60,193 bases of DNA from Paraburkholderia domus (GCF_905220705.1 NZ_CAJNAT010000038.1:1-60193); one strand, 5' to 3'; positions 1-9,695 are shown, numbered from the stretch's first letter. Notes: generated from the letters alone by a model not told the origin. Numbers and translations: made by a program.

Positions 1-2
1 GC

Positions 3-68
3 GCCGACGACTACGAGGCGCTGCTACCCTGGAAGCTGGGCAAGCGGGAGCACGAAAAAAACGTCTAG
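3..68 (+). CDS. C-terminal end of an unidentified protein (truncated by window edge)
   Basis: An open frame enters from the left edge and ends at a TAG, giving 21 residues that include the string EALLPWKL. An LLPW motif near the C-terminus is common in IS66-type transposases, so a transposase tail is possible, but the fragment is too short to identify. The residues are charged and not membrane-like. Confidence 0.35.
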   Translation, partial: ADDYEALLPWKLGKREHEKNV

Positions 69-133
69 GTCAAGTCTGCGGGAGGGACGTGCTTCGCTGA
101 TCGCTTACGCTCGAAATTGCCGACACCTGACAA

Positions 134-298
134 ATGGACCTTTGGATTCAACCCTGCGCGTGGTGCGCTGACCTGTACGGCAAGCCGGCCACTGAGCCTC
201 CGCACCGGGACCTCACGCTTAAGGGTGTGGGCGCAGTCAAAGGCGAGCGACGGGAAGAGCATTACACCTGTGGTAGGTGCCGCGCGGTGTTTGTGTGA
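134..298 (+). CDS. 54-aa zinc-ribbon-like small protein
   Basis: This short ORF starts MDLWIQPCAWCADLYG and ends YTCGRCRAVFV. The two CxxC pairs, near residues 8-11 and 46-49, are arranged like a treble-clef or zinc-ribbon fold that binds one zinc ion. Very small proteins of this layout are common in Burkholderiales and usually have no known role. No strong ribosome binding site is evident, and it stands alone between the left-edge fragment and the SRAP gene. The call rests on the paired cysteines and a clean ORF. Confidence 0.5.
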   Translation: MDLWIQPCAWCADLYGKPATEPPHRDLTLKGVGAVKGERREEHYTCGRCRAVFV

Positions 299-539
299 AT
301 CCTTGCCGGGCCGCCCACGCGGCAAATCTGGATGCTGCTAAAAGCCGGTCAGCATTGACGCAACGCTTGCTCAATCTCGAAGGAGCACGAGTGCCTTCAC
401 GCCTGGATTGCACGAAATCGGAAAAATGCGTCCTTTGGGGGGGTGTGAAAGGGCGGGGCTCTTTCCGGACGGATTCGCGCGATGACGATCACGTGTGAAG
501 TGGGTGGGAAAAATCGCAGGCCGTTAGACCCTGGCGAGC

Positions 540-1498
540 TCAAGCTGCCATTCGATGTTCGTAGTAAGGGCGATAGCGGTCGTCGAGAATCGCATATTGT
601 GCCGCGAGGTTACCTCGCTCGGGGCAGAGCCACGCATCGATATTTTCCGGCTTGATCGGGATGATGCAGCGATCATGACCCGCGGCCGCAATCTCCGGTG
701 GCGGCTCATCGGTGATGGCCGCGAACGACAGAAGGGCCGGCTCGCCAGGGGCCTGCCAGTGTGACCACAGGCAGGCGATGAGCATGTCCTGAGCGGGCTG
801 CGGCTTGAACTCCAGGACCACGTTTTCCTCCTGTTCGCCTTCAGCGAGCTCGCGCCCTTCAAGGCGATGTCGTTTCACGTTTTCATAGAAGGCATTCGCG
901 ACAATAAGACCGTGCGAATACCCAAAAAGTCCCTTCCAGAAGCCTTGAGGTTGTCAAATCTGGCGTTATAAGTCCCGGGATATTTCTTGTCGTAGAACGC
1001 AGGCTTGCCAGCCGGGCGGCAGTGATAGCGCATCGGCTTTATGACACGCTTGCCGTCTTCCATGATCATCACCGGAGCATATTTGCCGGGGAAAATTCGC
1101 GAGTCGCGGTCTTTCAGTTCGGTGCGCCGGAGATCGTCGAGCCCGCGCAGCGCCGACTCGATCTTGCTGGTCGCGATCCGTTTGCTTTCGGTGGCCGCCT
1201 TCGTCGTTTTGCCCTGAAGGGTGCGTTCGGCGTCGGCGAGTCGCGCGCGCTGTTTGAACAATTCCTGCTCGAGCCTGGTTGCCTGCTCGCCGTTGAACCG
1301 GTCGATCGCTTCCTTGATCCGCCGTTCCTCGTCGCTCTGGGGAACCGAGAACGCGGCGTCCATCGCCTTCGGAATCCTGACATTGCTGCCCTCGGCGCGC
1401 TCCCAGTACAGCTGTGCGAACTCCCGGATGCTCATGTGCGCGCCAAACATCCTGACGTATTTGCGGTAGTCCGCCTGGATCTGGGCTGAATAGCACAT
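540..1498 (-). pseudogene. SRAP (YedK/HMCES-type) SOS response-associated peptidase, frameshifted
   Basis: Two minus-strand frames (1498-875 and 878-540) together encode one SRAP protein. SRAP proteins crosslink to abasic sites in single-stranded DNA through Cys2, and the product here starts Met-Cys-Tyr, so the catalytic cysteine is present. An inserted charged, coiled-coil-like stretch (about residues 60-130) makes it longer than the ~220-residue E. coli protein. The reading frame breaks near 943: restoring one G (AAGGC to AAGGGC) reads on as FWKGLFGYSHGLIVANAFYE, a typical SRAP continuation, giving about 319 aa. It lies just downstream of dnaE2 on the same strand, which fits an SOS-linked role. 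The break may be a sequencing error in a G run. Confidence 0.8.
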
Positions 1499-1544
1499 GG
1501 TTGCTCTCCCTCAAGAAAGGTGCGCCAATATGGTACGCCGGTTC

Positions 1545-4500
1545 CTAATGGAAGTTTCGCGTCGACGTGACGAGCGTGCCCAGCAGGTGTGACATGTCGA
1601 CCAGTCGCTGTGCAACCAGGTGTCGTACCTCCCCCTGGCATTGCCACGTCCCATAGACGGCGAGCAGTGACGCACCCAGCGCTTCCTGTCGCTGTTTTTC
1701 AAGCAGACTTGGCCACACGATCACGTTCACGTTGCCGGTCTCGTCTTCCAGCGTCACGAACATCACACCCTTGGCGGTGCCAGGACGCTGACGTACGGTG
1801 ACGAGCCCGCAGCCACGGGCGAGTCGCCCATCGCGATAGGTGCGCAGCGTCGACGCCGGCATCAGCCTGTTCGCGAGTAGTTGCGGCCTGAGCAGTTCAA
1901 GCGGGTGTCGGCCAAGCGTCAGGCCCACTGAACGGTAATCAGCAACGATGTCGTTTGCCTCGGTTGGCGCACCGAGAGCGGGCGTCTCGTCCTGAACGGC
2001 TGCTGTCGCGAGCATGTCCTTGTCTGGTACCGCTGCAACGGATTGCCACAGCGCTTCACGGCGATTGCCGGCGAGGGCGGCGAGCGCATTGGCATCGGCC
2101 AGTACATGAAGATCCTTGCGATCCAGTTGCGCGCGGCGGGCAAGGTCGTTGACGCTTTCGAACGGCCGAACCGCGCGCGCATTCTCGATGCGTTCCGCAG
2201 CGCCGTCTTTCATGCCTCGTAGTAGCGACATACCGAGCCGGACGGCCGGTCTTCCGGCGCCTGGCAAATTCACCAGTGCGGAGTCCCAGCCACTGATTGT
2301 CATGTCGACGGGCAGGACTTTGACACCGTGGCGTTGTGCATCCTGCACGAGCTGCGACGGCGAGTAGAAACCCATCGGCTGTGAATTCAGCATGGCCGCC
2401 AGAAACGCCTCCGGCTCGTGGCACTTCAACCAGCTGCTTGCGTACACAAGCAACGCAAAACTGGCCGCATGACTCTCCGGAAAACCGTATTCACCAAAGC
2501 CCTTGATCTGTTCGAAGATGGATTCGGCGAAGGCGAGGGCATAGCCGCGCTCCTGCATGCCATGAACGATTCGATCGTAATATTTTTCCAGTCCACCTTT
2601 ACGTTTCCAGGCGGCCATCGAGCGACGCAGCTGGTCGGCTTCGCCGGCGGTAAAGCCGGCCGCCAGAATCGCAACCTGCATGACCTGCTCCTGAAAGATC
2701 GGAACGCCGAGGGTTCGTCCCAGTGCGGTTTTCAGCGCGTCACTCGGATAGGAGACCGGCTCGAATCCCTGGCGTCGCTGCAGGTAGGGATGCACGGCGC
2801 CGCCCTGAATCGGACCTGGGCGGACGATCGCCACCTCGATCACGAGGTCGTAGAACGTCCGGGGCTGCATCCGCGGCAGCATGCTCATCTGGGCACGCGA
2901 TTCGATCTGGAACACACCGACCGTGTCTGCAGCCGAAATCATCTCGTAGGTCTGCGGGTCCTCCGCAGGTATGTCCTGCATTTCGAAACGCTCGCCGCGC
3001 TGCTCCGACACAATATCAAGCGTGCGCCGGATAGCCGAGAGCATACCGAGTGCAAGGACGTCGATTTTCAGCAGACCGAGCGCCTCAAGGTCGTCCTTGT
3101 CCCACTCGATGACCGACCTGTCTTCCATTGCTGCATTCTCGACAGGCACGAGACGCGTCAGCTTGCCGCGACTGATTACAAAGCCACCCGAATGCTGGGA
3201 GAGGTACCGCGGGAAGCCAAGCAATTGCGATGCGAGCTTCGCCCACGCCTGAATCAGCGGCTTTTCCGGGTCGAGGCCTGATTCCCTGAATCGCGCAAGC
3301 AGATCCTGACTTGTATCAAACCAGTGATGTGACTTTGCAACGACGTCAACGATCTGGGGATCAACGCCGAGCGCCTTGCCGGTTTCACGCAGCGCACCAC
3401 GAGGTCGATAGGTTGAGACTGCCGCCGCGATTGCTGCGCGGTCGCGACCGTACTTGCGATAGATGTACTGGATGACTTCCTCGCGTCGCTGGTGCTCAAA
3501 GTCGACATCGATGTCTGGCGGCTCGCCACGTTCCTTCGAGATGAAGCGCTCAAAAAGCATGTTGCCGCGAGCCGGGTCCACCTCGGTGACGCCGAGGCAA
3601 TAGCAGACGGCAGAGTTAGCCGCGGAGCCGCGCCCCTGGCAGAGGATGCTCTGGCTACGCGCAAAGCGGACGATGTCATATACCGTGAGGAAGTACGGTT
3701 CGTATTGCAGGTCCGCTATCAGTTCAAGCTCATGCTCAATCTGTTCCTGCACCTTGTGTGGAATACCTGACGGAAAGCGTCGTTGTGCGCCAATGTACGT
3801 TTCCTGCCGCAGGTAGGCGGCAGGGGTGAACCCGGTTGGAACGAGTTCGTCCGGATACTCGTAGCGCAGTTCATCCAATGAAAAAGTACAGCGGCTTGCA
3901 ATATCAACGGTTGCGGCAAGTGCGTCGTCGGGGTACAGGTTAGCGAGCCGCAGTCTGGAACGCAGGTGCTGCTCGGCATTCTGTGTCAGGTCATAGCCGC
4001 ACTCATGCACCGGCCTGCGAACGCGGATCGCGGTCATGGTGTCCTGCAGCGGCTTTCGCGAGCGCACATGCATGACGACGTTGCCGAGCGCGACAACTGG
4101 GACGTCCTGATTCCGCGCGACAAACTCAACCGAACCCCGATGGATGTCATCCATCGCACGCTGGTGCAGCACAAGTCCCACCCAGGCGCGGCCCGTGAAC
4201 GTATCATCGAGCCATTCGACCTGTGCTGCCAGCACGTCTTCTTTCGCCGGAAAGTCGGGTACCAGAATGGCGAGGCAGTCGGGCAGGCCGCGCAGGTGCC
4301 GGTTCTCCCTGTCGGGCCGCGACAGGTCCTGCGGCGTCAGGCCGTACTCACCCTTCGGAGCGCGCGTACGGGCCAGCGTAATCAGCTCGGACAGGTTGCC
4401 GTATCCCTCGCGGTTTCTGGCGAGGAGAATCAGCCCGAACGCGGGTGATCCGTCAGCGTTCACCAGACTGAAGTAGGACCCCACGATAAACGGCAGCTTT

Positions 4501-4691
4501 GCCTGCTTCGCTGCAACGTGTGCGCGCACGACGCCAGCCAGCGAGCACTCGTCGGTGACGGCCAGCGCTGAATAGCCCAGTTGCTCGCGCTCAGCCAGTT
4601 CTTCCGCATGGGAGGCGCCGTGCAGAAAAGTGAAGTTGGAAAAGCAGAACAGCTCGGCATAAGCCGGCAGGGTGGAAAAGGTGGCGTCCAT
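1545..4691 (-). CDS. dnaE2: Error-prone DNA polymerase DnaE2 (ImuC)
   Basis: At 1048 residues this matches the shorter, mutagenic DnaE2 branch of bacterial C-family polymerases. The N-terminal PHP domain begins around residue 10 (FSNFTFLHGASHAEEL). The polymerase active-site string PDIDVDF lies near residue 390, and an OB-fold region sits near the C-terminus (VMFVTLEDETGNVNVIVW). DnaE2 carries out SOS-induced translesion synthesis together with ImuB and ImuA. It is the last gene of imuA-imuB-dnaE2, with only 6 bases between the imuB stop and its ATG, so it is transcribed from the LexA-controlled promoter upstream of imuA. Confidence 0.95.
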   Translation of the reverse strand: MDATFSTLPAYAELFCFSNFTFLHGASHAEELAEREQLGYSALAVTDECSLAGVVRAHVAAKQAKLPFIVGSYFSLVNADGSPAFGLILLARNREGYGNLSELITLARTRAPKGEYGLTPQDLSRPDRENRHLRGLPDCLAILVPDFPAKEDVLAAQVEWLDDTFTGRAWVGLVLHQRAMDDIHRGSVEFVARNQDVPVVALGNVVMHVRSRKPLQDTMTAIRVRRPVHECGYDLTQNAEQHLRSRLRLANLYPDDALAATVDIASRCTFSLDELRYEYPDELVPTGFTPAAYLRQETYIGAQRRFPSGIPHKVQEQIEHELELIADLQYEPYFLTVYDIVRFARSQSILCQGRGSAANSAVCYCLGVTEVDPARGNMLFERFISKERGEPPDIDVDFEHQRREEVIQYIYRKYGRDRAAIAAAVSTYRPRGALRETGKALGVDPQIVDVVAKSHHWFDTSQDLLARFRESGLDPEKPLIQAWAKLASQLLGFPRYLSQHSGGFVISRGKLTRLVPVENAAMEDRSVIEWDKDDLEALGLLKIDVLALGMLSAIRRTLDIVSEQRGERFEMQDIPAEDPQTYEMISAADTVGVFQIESRAQMSMLPRMQPRTFYDLVIEVAIVRPGPIQGGAVHPYLQRRQGFEPVSYPSDALKTALGRTLGVPIFQEQVMQVAILAAGFTAGEADQLRRSMAAWKRKGGLEKYYDRIVHGMQERGYALAFAESIFEQIKGFGEYGFPESHAASFALLVYASSWLKCHEPEAFLAAMLNSQPMGFYSPSQLVQDAQRHGVKVLPVDMTISGWDSALVNLPGAGRPAVRLGMSLLRGMKDGAAERIENARAVRPFESVNDLARRAQLDRKDLHVLADANALAALAGNRREALWQSVAAVPDKDMLATAAVQDETPALGAPTEANDIVADYRSVGLTLGRHPLELLRPQLLANRLMPASTLRTYRDGRLARGCGLVTVRQRPGTAKGVMFVTLEDETGNVNVIVWPSLLEKQRQEALGASLLAVYGTWQCQGEVRHLVAQRLVDMSHLLGTLVTSTRNFH

Positions 4692-4697
4692 GGCGTG

Positions 4698-6167
4698 TCA
4701 TCCGAACAGGCCATGCAGGAACCACCGCTGGTCTTCTTCCGCGTCGCGACTGCTGACGCGCTCGCGGTATATCCAGAAGCAGCTCTGGTCTTCGCCCTGG
4801 GCGACGAAGTAGTCGCGCGTCACCAGTTCGCCATCAAACCACCCGGCCTCAATGCGCTCGCCCGGAGACACCATGCGCAGTGGCGAGCCGTAAAACGGCC
4901 GGTGTTTGCGCATGAGCAGCCGCACCGGCTTTGCCAGAAGCCATGTGGGTCGTGGAAGTCCTTCAGGCAGCACTGTGCTTTTCGACGCACTTGCGACAGG
5001 CACCCATCGATTGGCAACCTCAGGTCGGTAATCCGCGGTTGGCGCAGGCCGGAGTACGTTTTCTTCGCCGAGTCGAGCAACCAGCAATTCGACAAGACGG
5101 GTGTGGTCCTCGGCTGTGCCGCCGGGTTCCGGAAATAGCGTGTCCGATGCCGGCACTGCAGGTTGCACGCTGGACGCATCGAGCCGTAACGCAATGACCG
5201 GTGCAGTCAGCTCGATCCGTCCAAGGCGCTCCCTGATGAGCCGAACGAGATGTTCCTCTCGCCACGTTGGCTCGCCGAGCGCAATCTCGATCGCGGTCGG
5301 CTCAATTGCCTGCCGTCCGCGCTCGTGCTCCAGCAGGAGGGTCGCGCCTGTGAGGGCCAGCTGTTTTGCGCACAGCCAGCCACATAGCTGGACGACGAGA
5401 CGATGCGCGCCAAAGAGCGCTGCTTCCGCATGCTCGATGCGGTCGGGCATTTCAATGCGGGCGGAGAACGTCGGGGGCAGTTCCAGCCAGTCAAAAAGTT
5501 CAGGCGCCGTGCCAAAGGCCCGGTCCAGCGAATCAAGGAGGTGTTCGCCGCAACGGCGCTGCAGTCCAGCGCGCGGCAACCGTCGTACATCGGCGATCGT
5601 TTTGCAGCCCAGTCCCGCGAACCAGTCAGCGAACGGTCGAATCTCCGGCACCGACAGCAATGGCAATGCGGATAGTTGCCGCTCGAGCGAGTCGACCTTG
5701 AGTACACGCCGGTTCCGGTGTTTCGCGAGCAGCCATGCACCTTGCCCGGTCGGTGCAGCGCTTATCCGTGCGGTCAGTCCTATGGCATCGAGTGTCGCTT
5801 TTGCCTGACGGCACACCGCAAGCAGACCGCCGAACAGGCGCAGGCTCGCACCGATGTCGACCACCACGACGGCCTCGTCGAGCAAGGCGACATCTGGCGA
5901 GAACCTCATGAGCGCGATCGCCACTTCGCGCTGCGTTCCATATTCACGGCCCGGATCGCGTTCGTACATTTCCACTTCCGGCGCGAGCGTCAGCACGCCG
6001 CCGCGTTTCATGCCGACCCGCACGCCCGCTAACCTGGCAACCCCGTCTGCGATGAGCACCTTGTCGCTGTCCAGGACCACGCAGCCGTGCGCAGGTTCAG
6101 GCAGCCACCTTGGTCGGAAGACCTCGAGCTGCAACCGGGGCAAGTGGACGGCGAGAAATACGCGCAT
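4698..6167 (-). CDS. imuB: ImuB, Y-family polymerase-like mutagenesis protein
   Basis: ImuB resembles Y-family polymerases but lacks the catalytic acidic residues. The N-terminus here, MRVFLAVHLPRLQLEVF, has no Asp where active Y-family enzymes have one. In known systems it is a scaffold that bridges the beta clamp and DnaE2. I chose the ATG at 6167 because MRVFLAVHLP is the usual start; the frame is open 26 codons further upstream. The gene overlaps the end of imuA by about 70 bases and lies 6 bases before dnaE2, so the three are translationally coupled. Confidence 0.9.
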   Translation of the reverse strand: MRVFLAVHLPRLQLEVFRPRWLPEPAHGCVVLDSDKVLIADGVARLAGVRVGMKRGGVLTLAPEVEMYERDPGREYGTQREVAIALMRFSPDVALLDEAVVVVDIGASLRLFGGLLAVCRQAKATLDAIGLTARISAAPTGQGAWLLAKHRNRRVLKVDSLERQLSALPLLSVPEIRPFADWFAGLGCKTIADVRRLPRAGLQRRCGEHLLDSLDRAFGTAPELFDWLELPPTFSARIEMPDRIEHAEAALFGAHRLVVQLCGWLCAKQLALTGATLLLEHERGRQAIEPTAIEIALGEPTWREEHLVRLIRERLGRIELTAPVIALRLDASSVQPAVPASDTLFPEPGGTAEDHTRLVELLVARLGEENVLRPAPTADYRPEVANRWVPVASASKSTVLPEGLPRPTWLLAKPVRLLMRKHRPFYGSPLRMVSPGERIEAGWFDGELVTRDYFVAQGEDQSCFWIYRERVSSRDAEEDQRWFLHGLFG

Positions 6168-6873
6168 GGTGCGAAAACGGAACAGGGGTTGGTTGAAGGG
6201 GGATGGACAGAGGGTCTGCGCGTGCTGGACCTCGTCGCTTCGCAATATCGACGGTCAGGCCGTCGCGTTCTGGCCGGAGCGCCAGTCGTAAAACGGCAGG
6301 GGACGCATCCTGCGCGGCCGCCAGTGGACGAACCATGAAAAAAAGCGTCTCCGAAGACTGCGCGGCCAGATGCAGCCGCCGCAGCGAAGGCGTCTGGACG
6401 TACTGCGTCCAGAGCAGGAGTGCACCGCAGCTTCCGGCTCGCAGGATCTGCTCGGCTGACCACAATGCGTCGGCCGTCTTTGCGGCGCGAATCTGCAGCA
6501 ACTGTTCCGGGGAAAGACCGATGTACTCGAGACCAAGGCCGTTCGGAACGTGTGGCGGCTGAACCATCGCAACGGGTCGTTTGCCCAGTGCGCTGAGCGC
6601 AGGCCGAAGCAACCGCATCTCTCCCACACCGGCCTGCTGGACCAGCAGGTCGATGAGCACGCCGATTGGCCATCCACCGCCGGGCAGTTCTGCTGAAAGC
6701 GTCGCGTAGCCGGTATCGACCGTCCTGCCGCGGCCGCGCGCAAGCTGCGATGCCCGCCACAGCGTTATTCCCCCCGCCTCCGAATACATACTTGAGTCGA
6801 GGACGGCATCGATGGAGCGCGCCCGTTCACCGGGGGCACGTATCTGCTGAGCGGCCGCGTCAGTGCGATTCAC
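6097..6873 (-). CDS. imuA: ImuA, translesion synthesis-associated RecA-like protein
   Basis: The protein carries the ImuA/SulA-RecA-like signature LWRASQLAR followed by LSAELPGGGWP (about residues 35-65). ImuA is the first gene of the SOS mutagenesis cassette and works with ImuB and DnaE2. No ATG lies near the 5' end. I prefer the GTG at 6873 because a GGAG ribosome site lies 7 bases upstream; TTG at 6879 and ATG at 6789 are alternatives. A perfect LexA box lies 18 bases before this start, so expression should be DNA-damage inducible. The 3' end overlaps imuB. Confidence 0.88.
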   Translation of the reverse strand: MNRTDAAAQQIRAPGERARSIDAVLDSSMYSEAGGITLWRASQLARGRGRTVDTGYATLSAELPGGGWPIGVLIDLLVQQAGVGEMRLLRPALSALGKRPVAMVQPPHVPNGLGLEYIGLSPEQLLQIRAAKTADALWSAEQILRAGSCGALLLWTQYVQTPSLRRLHLAAQSSETLFFMVRPLAAAQDASPAVLRLALRPERDGLTVDIAKRRGPARADPLSIPLQPTPVPFSHHARISRRPLAPVAARGLPTKVAA

Positions 6874-6891
6874 GATCAAGCTCCAAAAGTA

Positions 6892-6907
6892 CTGTATAAA
6901 TATACAG
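6892..6907 (-). promoter_or_regulatory. LexA (SOS) box of the imuA-imuB-dnaE2 operon
   Basis: The sequence CTGTATAAATATACAG is a perfect CTGT-N8-ACAG LexA operator with an AT-rich centre. It sits just upstream of the imuA start, where LexA would occlude the promoter, as known for imu cassettes. Confidence 0.92.
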
Positions 6908-7186
6908 TAATTCTAGCGCAAGATCTCAAGATTGCGGATGAGTCGCCGAGATCCCTCGCCATGCCGTGGGGCCGCGGTCGGGCGTCAGAGCGTCAAACGG
7001 GTGCTGTGGTTTCTTTGAATCACGGGCTGGCACTAGAAGCTGGGTGGGCAACAGCCGATGGGAGTCAGTCAATGTCGAACTGCAGATGGCTCATTACGGC
7101 TCACAAGCAGCCGGTAGGGATCTGTCGGTTCGGCTTGCTCTCACGTCAATCGGCGTATCGACAAGAAGGGAACGGGCTTTGACTAG

Positions 7187-7459
7187 TCAGTGAGGTTCGT
7201 GCCCAAAGAGATCGTCAACGATTCTGCGTGCCGCGCTATACCCGCCCATGAGGGCGTCAACCTCAGTATCAAACGGGCGGCCCCCAGTCTCACCAAATCT
7301 AAGCGGCGAAAAGATCGCAAGGGCATTGCCAGCCTGGAAGACCCGGACGACTGCGACATACCCAGACCGTGTTGCGGGCCGTTTGATTGGCAGCAACTTT
7401 AAACCTGACTCGACAGTTATCTGAAGAGTGAACCCGTGATATTCATACGTTCGCATCAT
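7187..7459 (-). CDS. Conserved-type small protein of unknown function (about 90 aa)
   Basis: The frame starts MMRTYEYHGFTLQITVES and encodes a compact alpha/beta protein without membrane segments or recognisable motifs. The ATG at 7459 or 7456 is preferred because earlier starts would overlap mgtC. Small proteins opening with a Tyr-Glu-Tyr pattern are frequent in Burkholderia accessory regions, but none has a role I can name. It follows the mgtC-like gene by 14 bases on the same strand and may share its transcript. Confidence 0.5.
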   Translation of the reverse strand: MMRTYEYHGFTLQITVESGLKLLPIKRPATRSGYVAVVRVFQAGNALAIFSPLRFGETGGRPFDTEVDALMGGYSAARRIVDDLFGHEPH

Positions 7460-7473
7460 GAACCGTTCCGCTA

Positions 7474-8175
7474 TTACTTCTCTTGGCGGCACTCGCGAAC
7501 GCCTGCCATCATTTCCAGCCGCGCGCAGATCGCAGCAAACTCGTTTGAAGATGCCCGCGAGAGCGCAATCTGCACATCGTCGAGCTCAGGGTCGTCCTCG
7601 GACTGTTGGACGATAAATTGTTTGACCCGAATGCTCCCCGTGCCAAGCGCGCGATGCAAACTGTCCAGCGAAACGCTTCCTCGTTCGGCCAGCAACTGTA
7701 TGCTGCGCTGTTGCCTGACGGAAATAAAGCGCCGCTCCAGCGGCTTAACCCCGGCGAGAATAATGAGAATGATGATCGTCGCACCAAAGGCCGCGGTGTA
7801 CATTCCTCCGCCCACCGCGAGTCCAATTCCCGCTACCGACCACAGACTGGCCGCCGTTGTGAGACCCCGGACAACCTCGCCGCGCAGCAGAATCGAGCCG
7901 GCGCCAAGGAATCCGATTCCCGACACCACCTGGGCCGCGACGCGCGACGGATCCAGCACGACGTTTTTCTGACCCAGCGCGTCCGCGAACCCGAACGCGG
8001 ACACCATCATCATCAATGATGCGCCGACACACACTAGCATGTGTGTGCGCAAACCAGCGGCCCAGTTCAGTCTTTCGCGCTCAAAGCCGATGACGCTTCC
8101 GAGCAGGGCCGCCATGAGAAGGCGAGACAATATTTCAAAATTACCTATCACATTAAAAGTCCAGATAGCGTGCAT
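7474..8175 (-). CDS. MgtC/SapB family membrane protein
   Basis: The 233-residue protein has a hydrophobic N-terminal domain with the family strings GSVIGFERER (near residue 30), GLRTHMLVCVGAS and GFLGAGSI, about five membrane segments, and a soluble C-terminal ACT-like domain of about 80 residues. MgtC-type proteins act in the inner membrane in adaptation to low magnesium and acid and modulate P-type ATPases and the F-ATPase. It sits directly left of the fluoride island but has no visible fluoride riboswitch. A link through Mg-fluoride chemistry is only a guess. Confidence 0.88.
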   Translation of the reverse strand: MHAIWTFNVIGNFEILSRLLMAALLGSVIGFERERLNWAAGLRTHMLVCVGASLMMMVSAFGFADALGQKNVVLDPSRVAAQVVSGIGFLGAGSILLRGEVVRGLTTAASLWSVAGIGLAVGGGMYTAAFGATIIILIILAGVKPLERRFISVRQQRSIQLLAERGSVSLDSLHRALGTGSIRVKQFIVQQSEDDPELDDVQIALSRASSNEFAAICARLEMMAGVRECRQEK

Positions 8176-8206
8176 TCATACCGTATTACCGTTTTGGCGC
8201 GACCGG

Positions 8207-8638
8207 CTACACGGCCGGCTGCTGGGCAGCAGCAGTTACGGTGCCAAGGTCGATGGCGGGAAGCGCTATTGTGACATTTTTGTGACTAATCAGCAGTCGG
8301 ACAATTTCTCTGGTGGGAACGCTCGTGATGACGGTCGACACGTGTCTGGGCCGGATCCAGCGGCACCGCAAGATCTCATTGCTCGCCGAGGGTGTCAGGT
8401 GATCTGGCAGGTCCACCAGAAACACGTGATGCCGTTTGGTTAATCCGCCAAATTCAAACAGAAACGTGAAGCCGTCAACAGCAAGGGCGGTTTCCTCAGT
8501 CAATTCTCTTCCGGCCGCCTCTATCGGTGACTCGGAGCGCCGGATCGTGCCGCCCGGTAGCGACCAACGCGACCGTCCGCGAGTCACGAGGAGTATTTTG
8601 TCGTGTTGCCTGCACACGATGGTCGCTCTTTCTTTCAT
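8207..8638 (-). CDS. NUDIX hydrolase
   Basis: The 143-residue protein carries a full Nudix box, GX5EX7REUXEEXGU-like, at about residues 29-51 (GGTIRRSESP followed by AAGRELTEET). NUDIX enzymes cleave nucleoside diphosphates linked to another group, using the Glu residues of this box to bind Mg. Substrate cannot be told from sequence. It is 31 bases upstream of mgtC on the same strand and could be cotranscribed with it. Confidence 0.88.
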   Translation of the reverse strand: MKERATIVCRQHDKILLVTRGRSRWSLPGGTIRRSESPIEAAGRELTEETALAVDGFTFLFEFGGLTKRHHVFLVDLPDHLTPSASNEILRCRWIRPRHVSTVITSVPTREIVRLLISHKNVTIALPAIDLGTVTAAAQQPAV

Positions 8639-8823
8639 GGTTACCCGATCTTCGTTCCGGTGCTATCTTTGAATGGCGCATCGTGACTTTTCCGTTCGAT
8701 ATGGATTCGACGGGTTGCCACATTCGCTCGATTCGGGATGAGCTTGGTAGATAAAGAAGCCCGACGCTTTCTAAATCAGTCCGCCATTTGCCCTCGACGT
8801 TATTGTGCCGGGGAGAATATTCG

Positions 8824-9183
8824 ATGAAAACCCGCTCGTCGCTGGAGATCTGCTTGCCGCTTTTTGTGTTTGCGGTGGCATGCCTGGTCTCGCTTCCAAC
8901 TCTTATCCTTGCCCTCGTCTGGCTTACTCTCGGTGCCTGTTCGATCGGCCACCACTCTCTGGAAGAATTGCCCACTGACGGAATCCAGCGCCAGTGGCTT
9001 CACGGTCCCCGCAGCATATGCCTTTGGTTCTACCACTTGGCATGGTGGCCGAGGTACATGCGGGTTGAACTACGGGAGATCGCTGCTCGCGCCGGAGAAG
9101 CTATCGAATCGGCTTACCGCCGGGCAGGACGCAAGGGAGCACCTCGCGCCTCAAGGCGACGGGCCGCCGGCGACGATAAGTAA
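8824..9183 (+). CDS. Small inner-membrane protein of unknown function (119 aa)
   Basis: The ATG at 8824 follows a GGGGAGAATATTCG ribosome-site region. The protein has one strong hydrophobic stretch (about residues 10-38), a second aromatic amphipathic stretch (LWFYHLAWWP, about 65-75), and a basic C-terminus with repeated Arg/Lys. I do not recognise the family. It is divergent from the NUDIX gene and precedes the first fluoride riboswitch. Confidence 0.55.
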   Translation: MKTRSSLEICLPLFVFAVACLVSLPTLILALVWLTLGACSIGHHSLEELPTDGIQRQWLHGPRSICLWFYHLAWWPRYMRVELREIAARAGEAIESAYRRAGRKGAPRASRRRAAGDDK

Positions 9184-9621
9184 CGCTTGGCGACATGGCA
9201 CGGTCGGGATGGGATCCCGCAAACCGGCCGCCGGCTTCACCGTGAATTAATCCGTCTATTAACCCAATGTCAGATTCCGAGCGTAGATGAGTCTTTGGCC
9301 CGCGACCACTCAATGACCGGGTTGGGTCGCGTGCCGCCGATCGCCGTCAGACAGGGACCGGCCATGCGGCGACAGTCATAGGCGGCCAGTTGATTGATTG
9401 GTCGAGATGCGGCAACGGGCGTCCGCGAACTTCAGGCAACGCTCTGGAAGTGTCATTGAAGTGCGATTGAAGCGAATACTCTGATGGCCGGTCAAGCAGC
9501 AATTCTTGCGGGACAAACGTGCATTTCGCTTTCCTGCAGGTTCGCCCGGTGAGACTGACTTCACCAGCGTCGCCAGCGTCTTGTATCTTCGTGTTGCACG
9601 GCGTAGACTGAAAATTGAAGT
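9184..9621. other. Intergenic stretch before the first fluoride riboswitch
   Basis: I see no convincing gene here; the open frames lack ribosome sites and protein-like composition. The last ~60 bases should contain the promoter for the riboswitch-led mutS-like operon. A TTGCAC near 9594 is a possible -35 element but no clear -10 follows. Confidence 0.4.
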
Positions 9622-9695
9622 GGAGATGGCATTCCTCCATAACCGCCCGCACGGGCTAATGATGCCTACAGGCCTGGGTTCGGGTACTGTGGGCA
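9622..9695 (+). promoter_or_regulatory. Fluoride riboswitch (crcB motif) 1, controls the mutS-like pair
   Basis: The aptamer spans 9622-9669. It opens with GGAGATGGCATTCCTCC, continues with AACCGCC, and closes with GGCTAATGATGCCTAC, the layout of the fluoride-sensing crcB motif. The 3' strand TGCCTACAG (9663-9671) can instead pair with CTGTGGGCA (9687-9695), so ligand-bound and ligand-free folds exclude each other. No U tract follows this hairpin. The regulated gene starts 265 bases downstream. Confidence 0.93.

Noticed and set aside
8207..8638. A sixth fluoride riboswitch upstream of the NUDIX or mgtC genes on the minus strand.
   Set aside because: I searched by eye for the aptamer strings GATGGCATTC and GATGCCTAC on both strands and found no copy near these genes.
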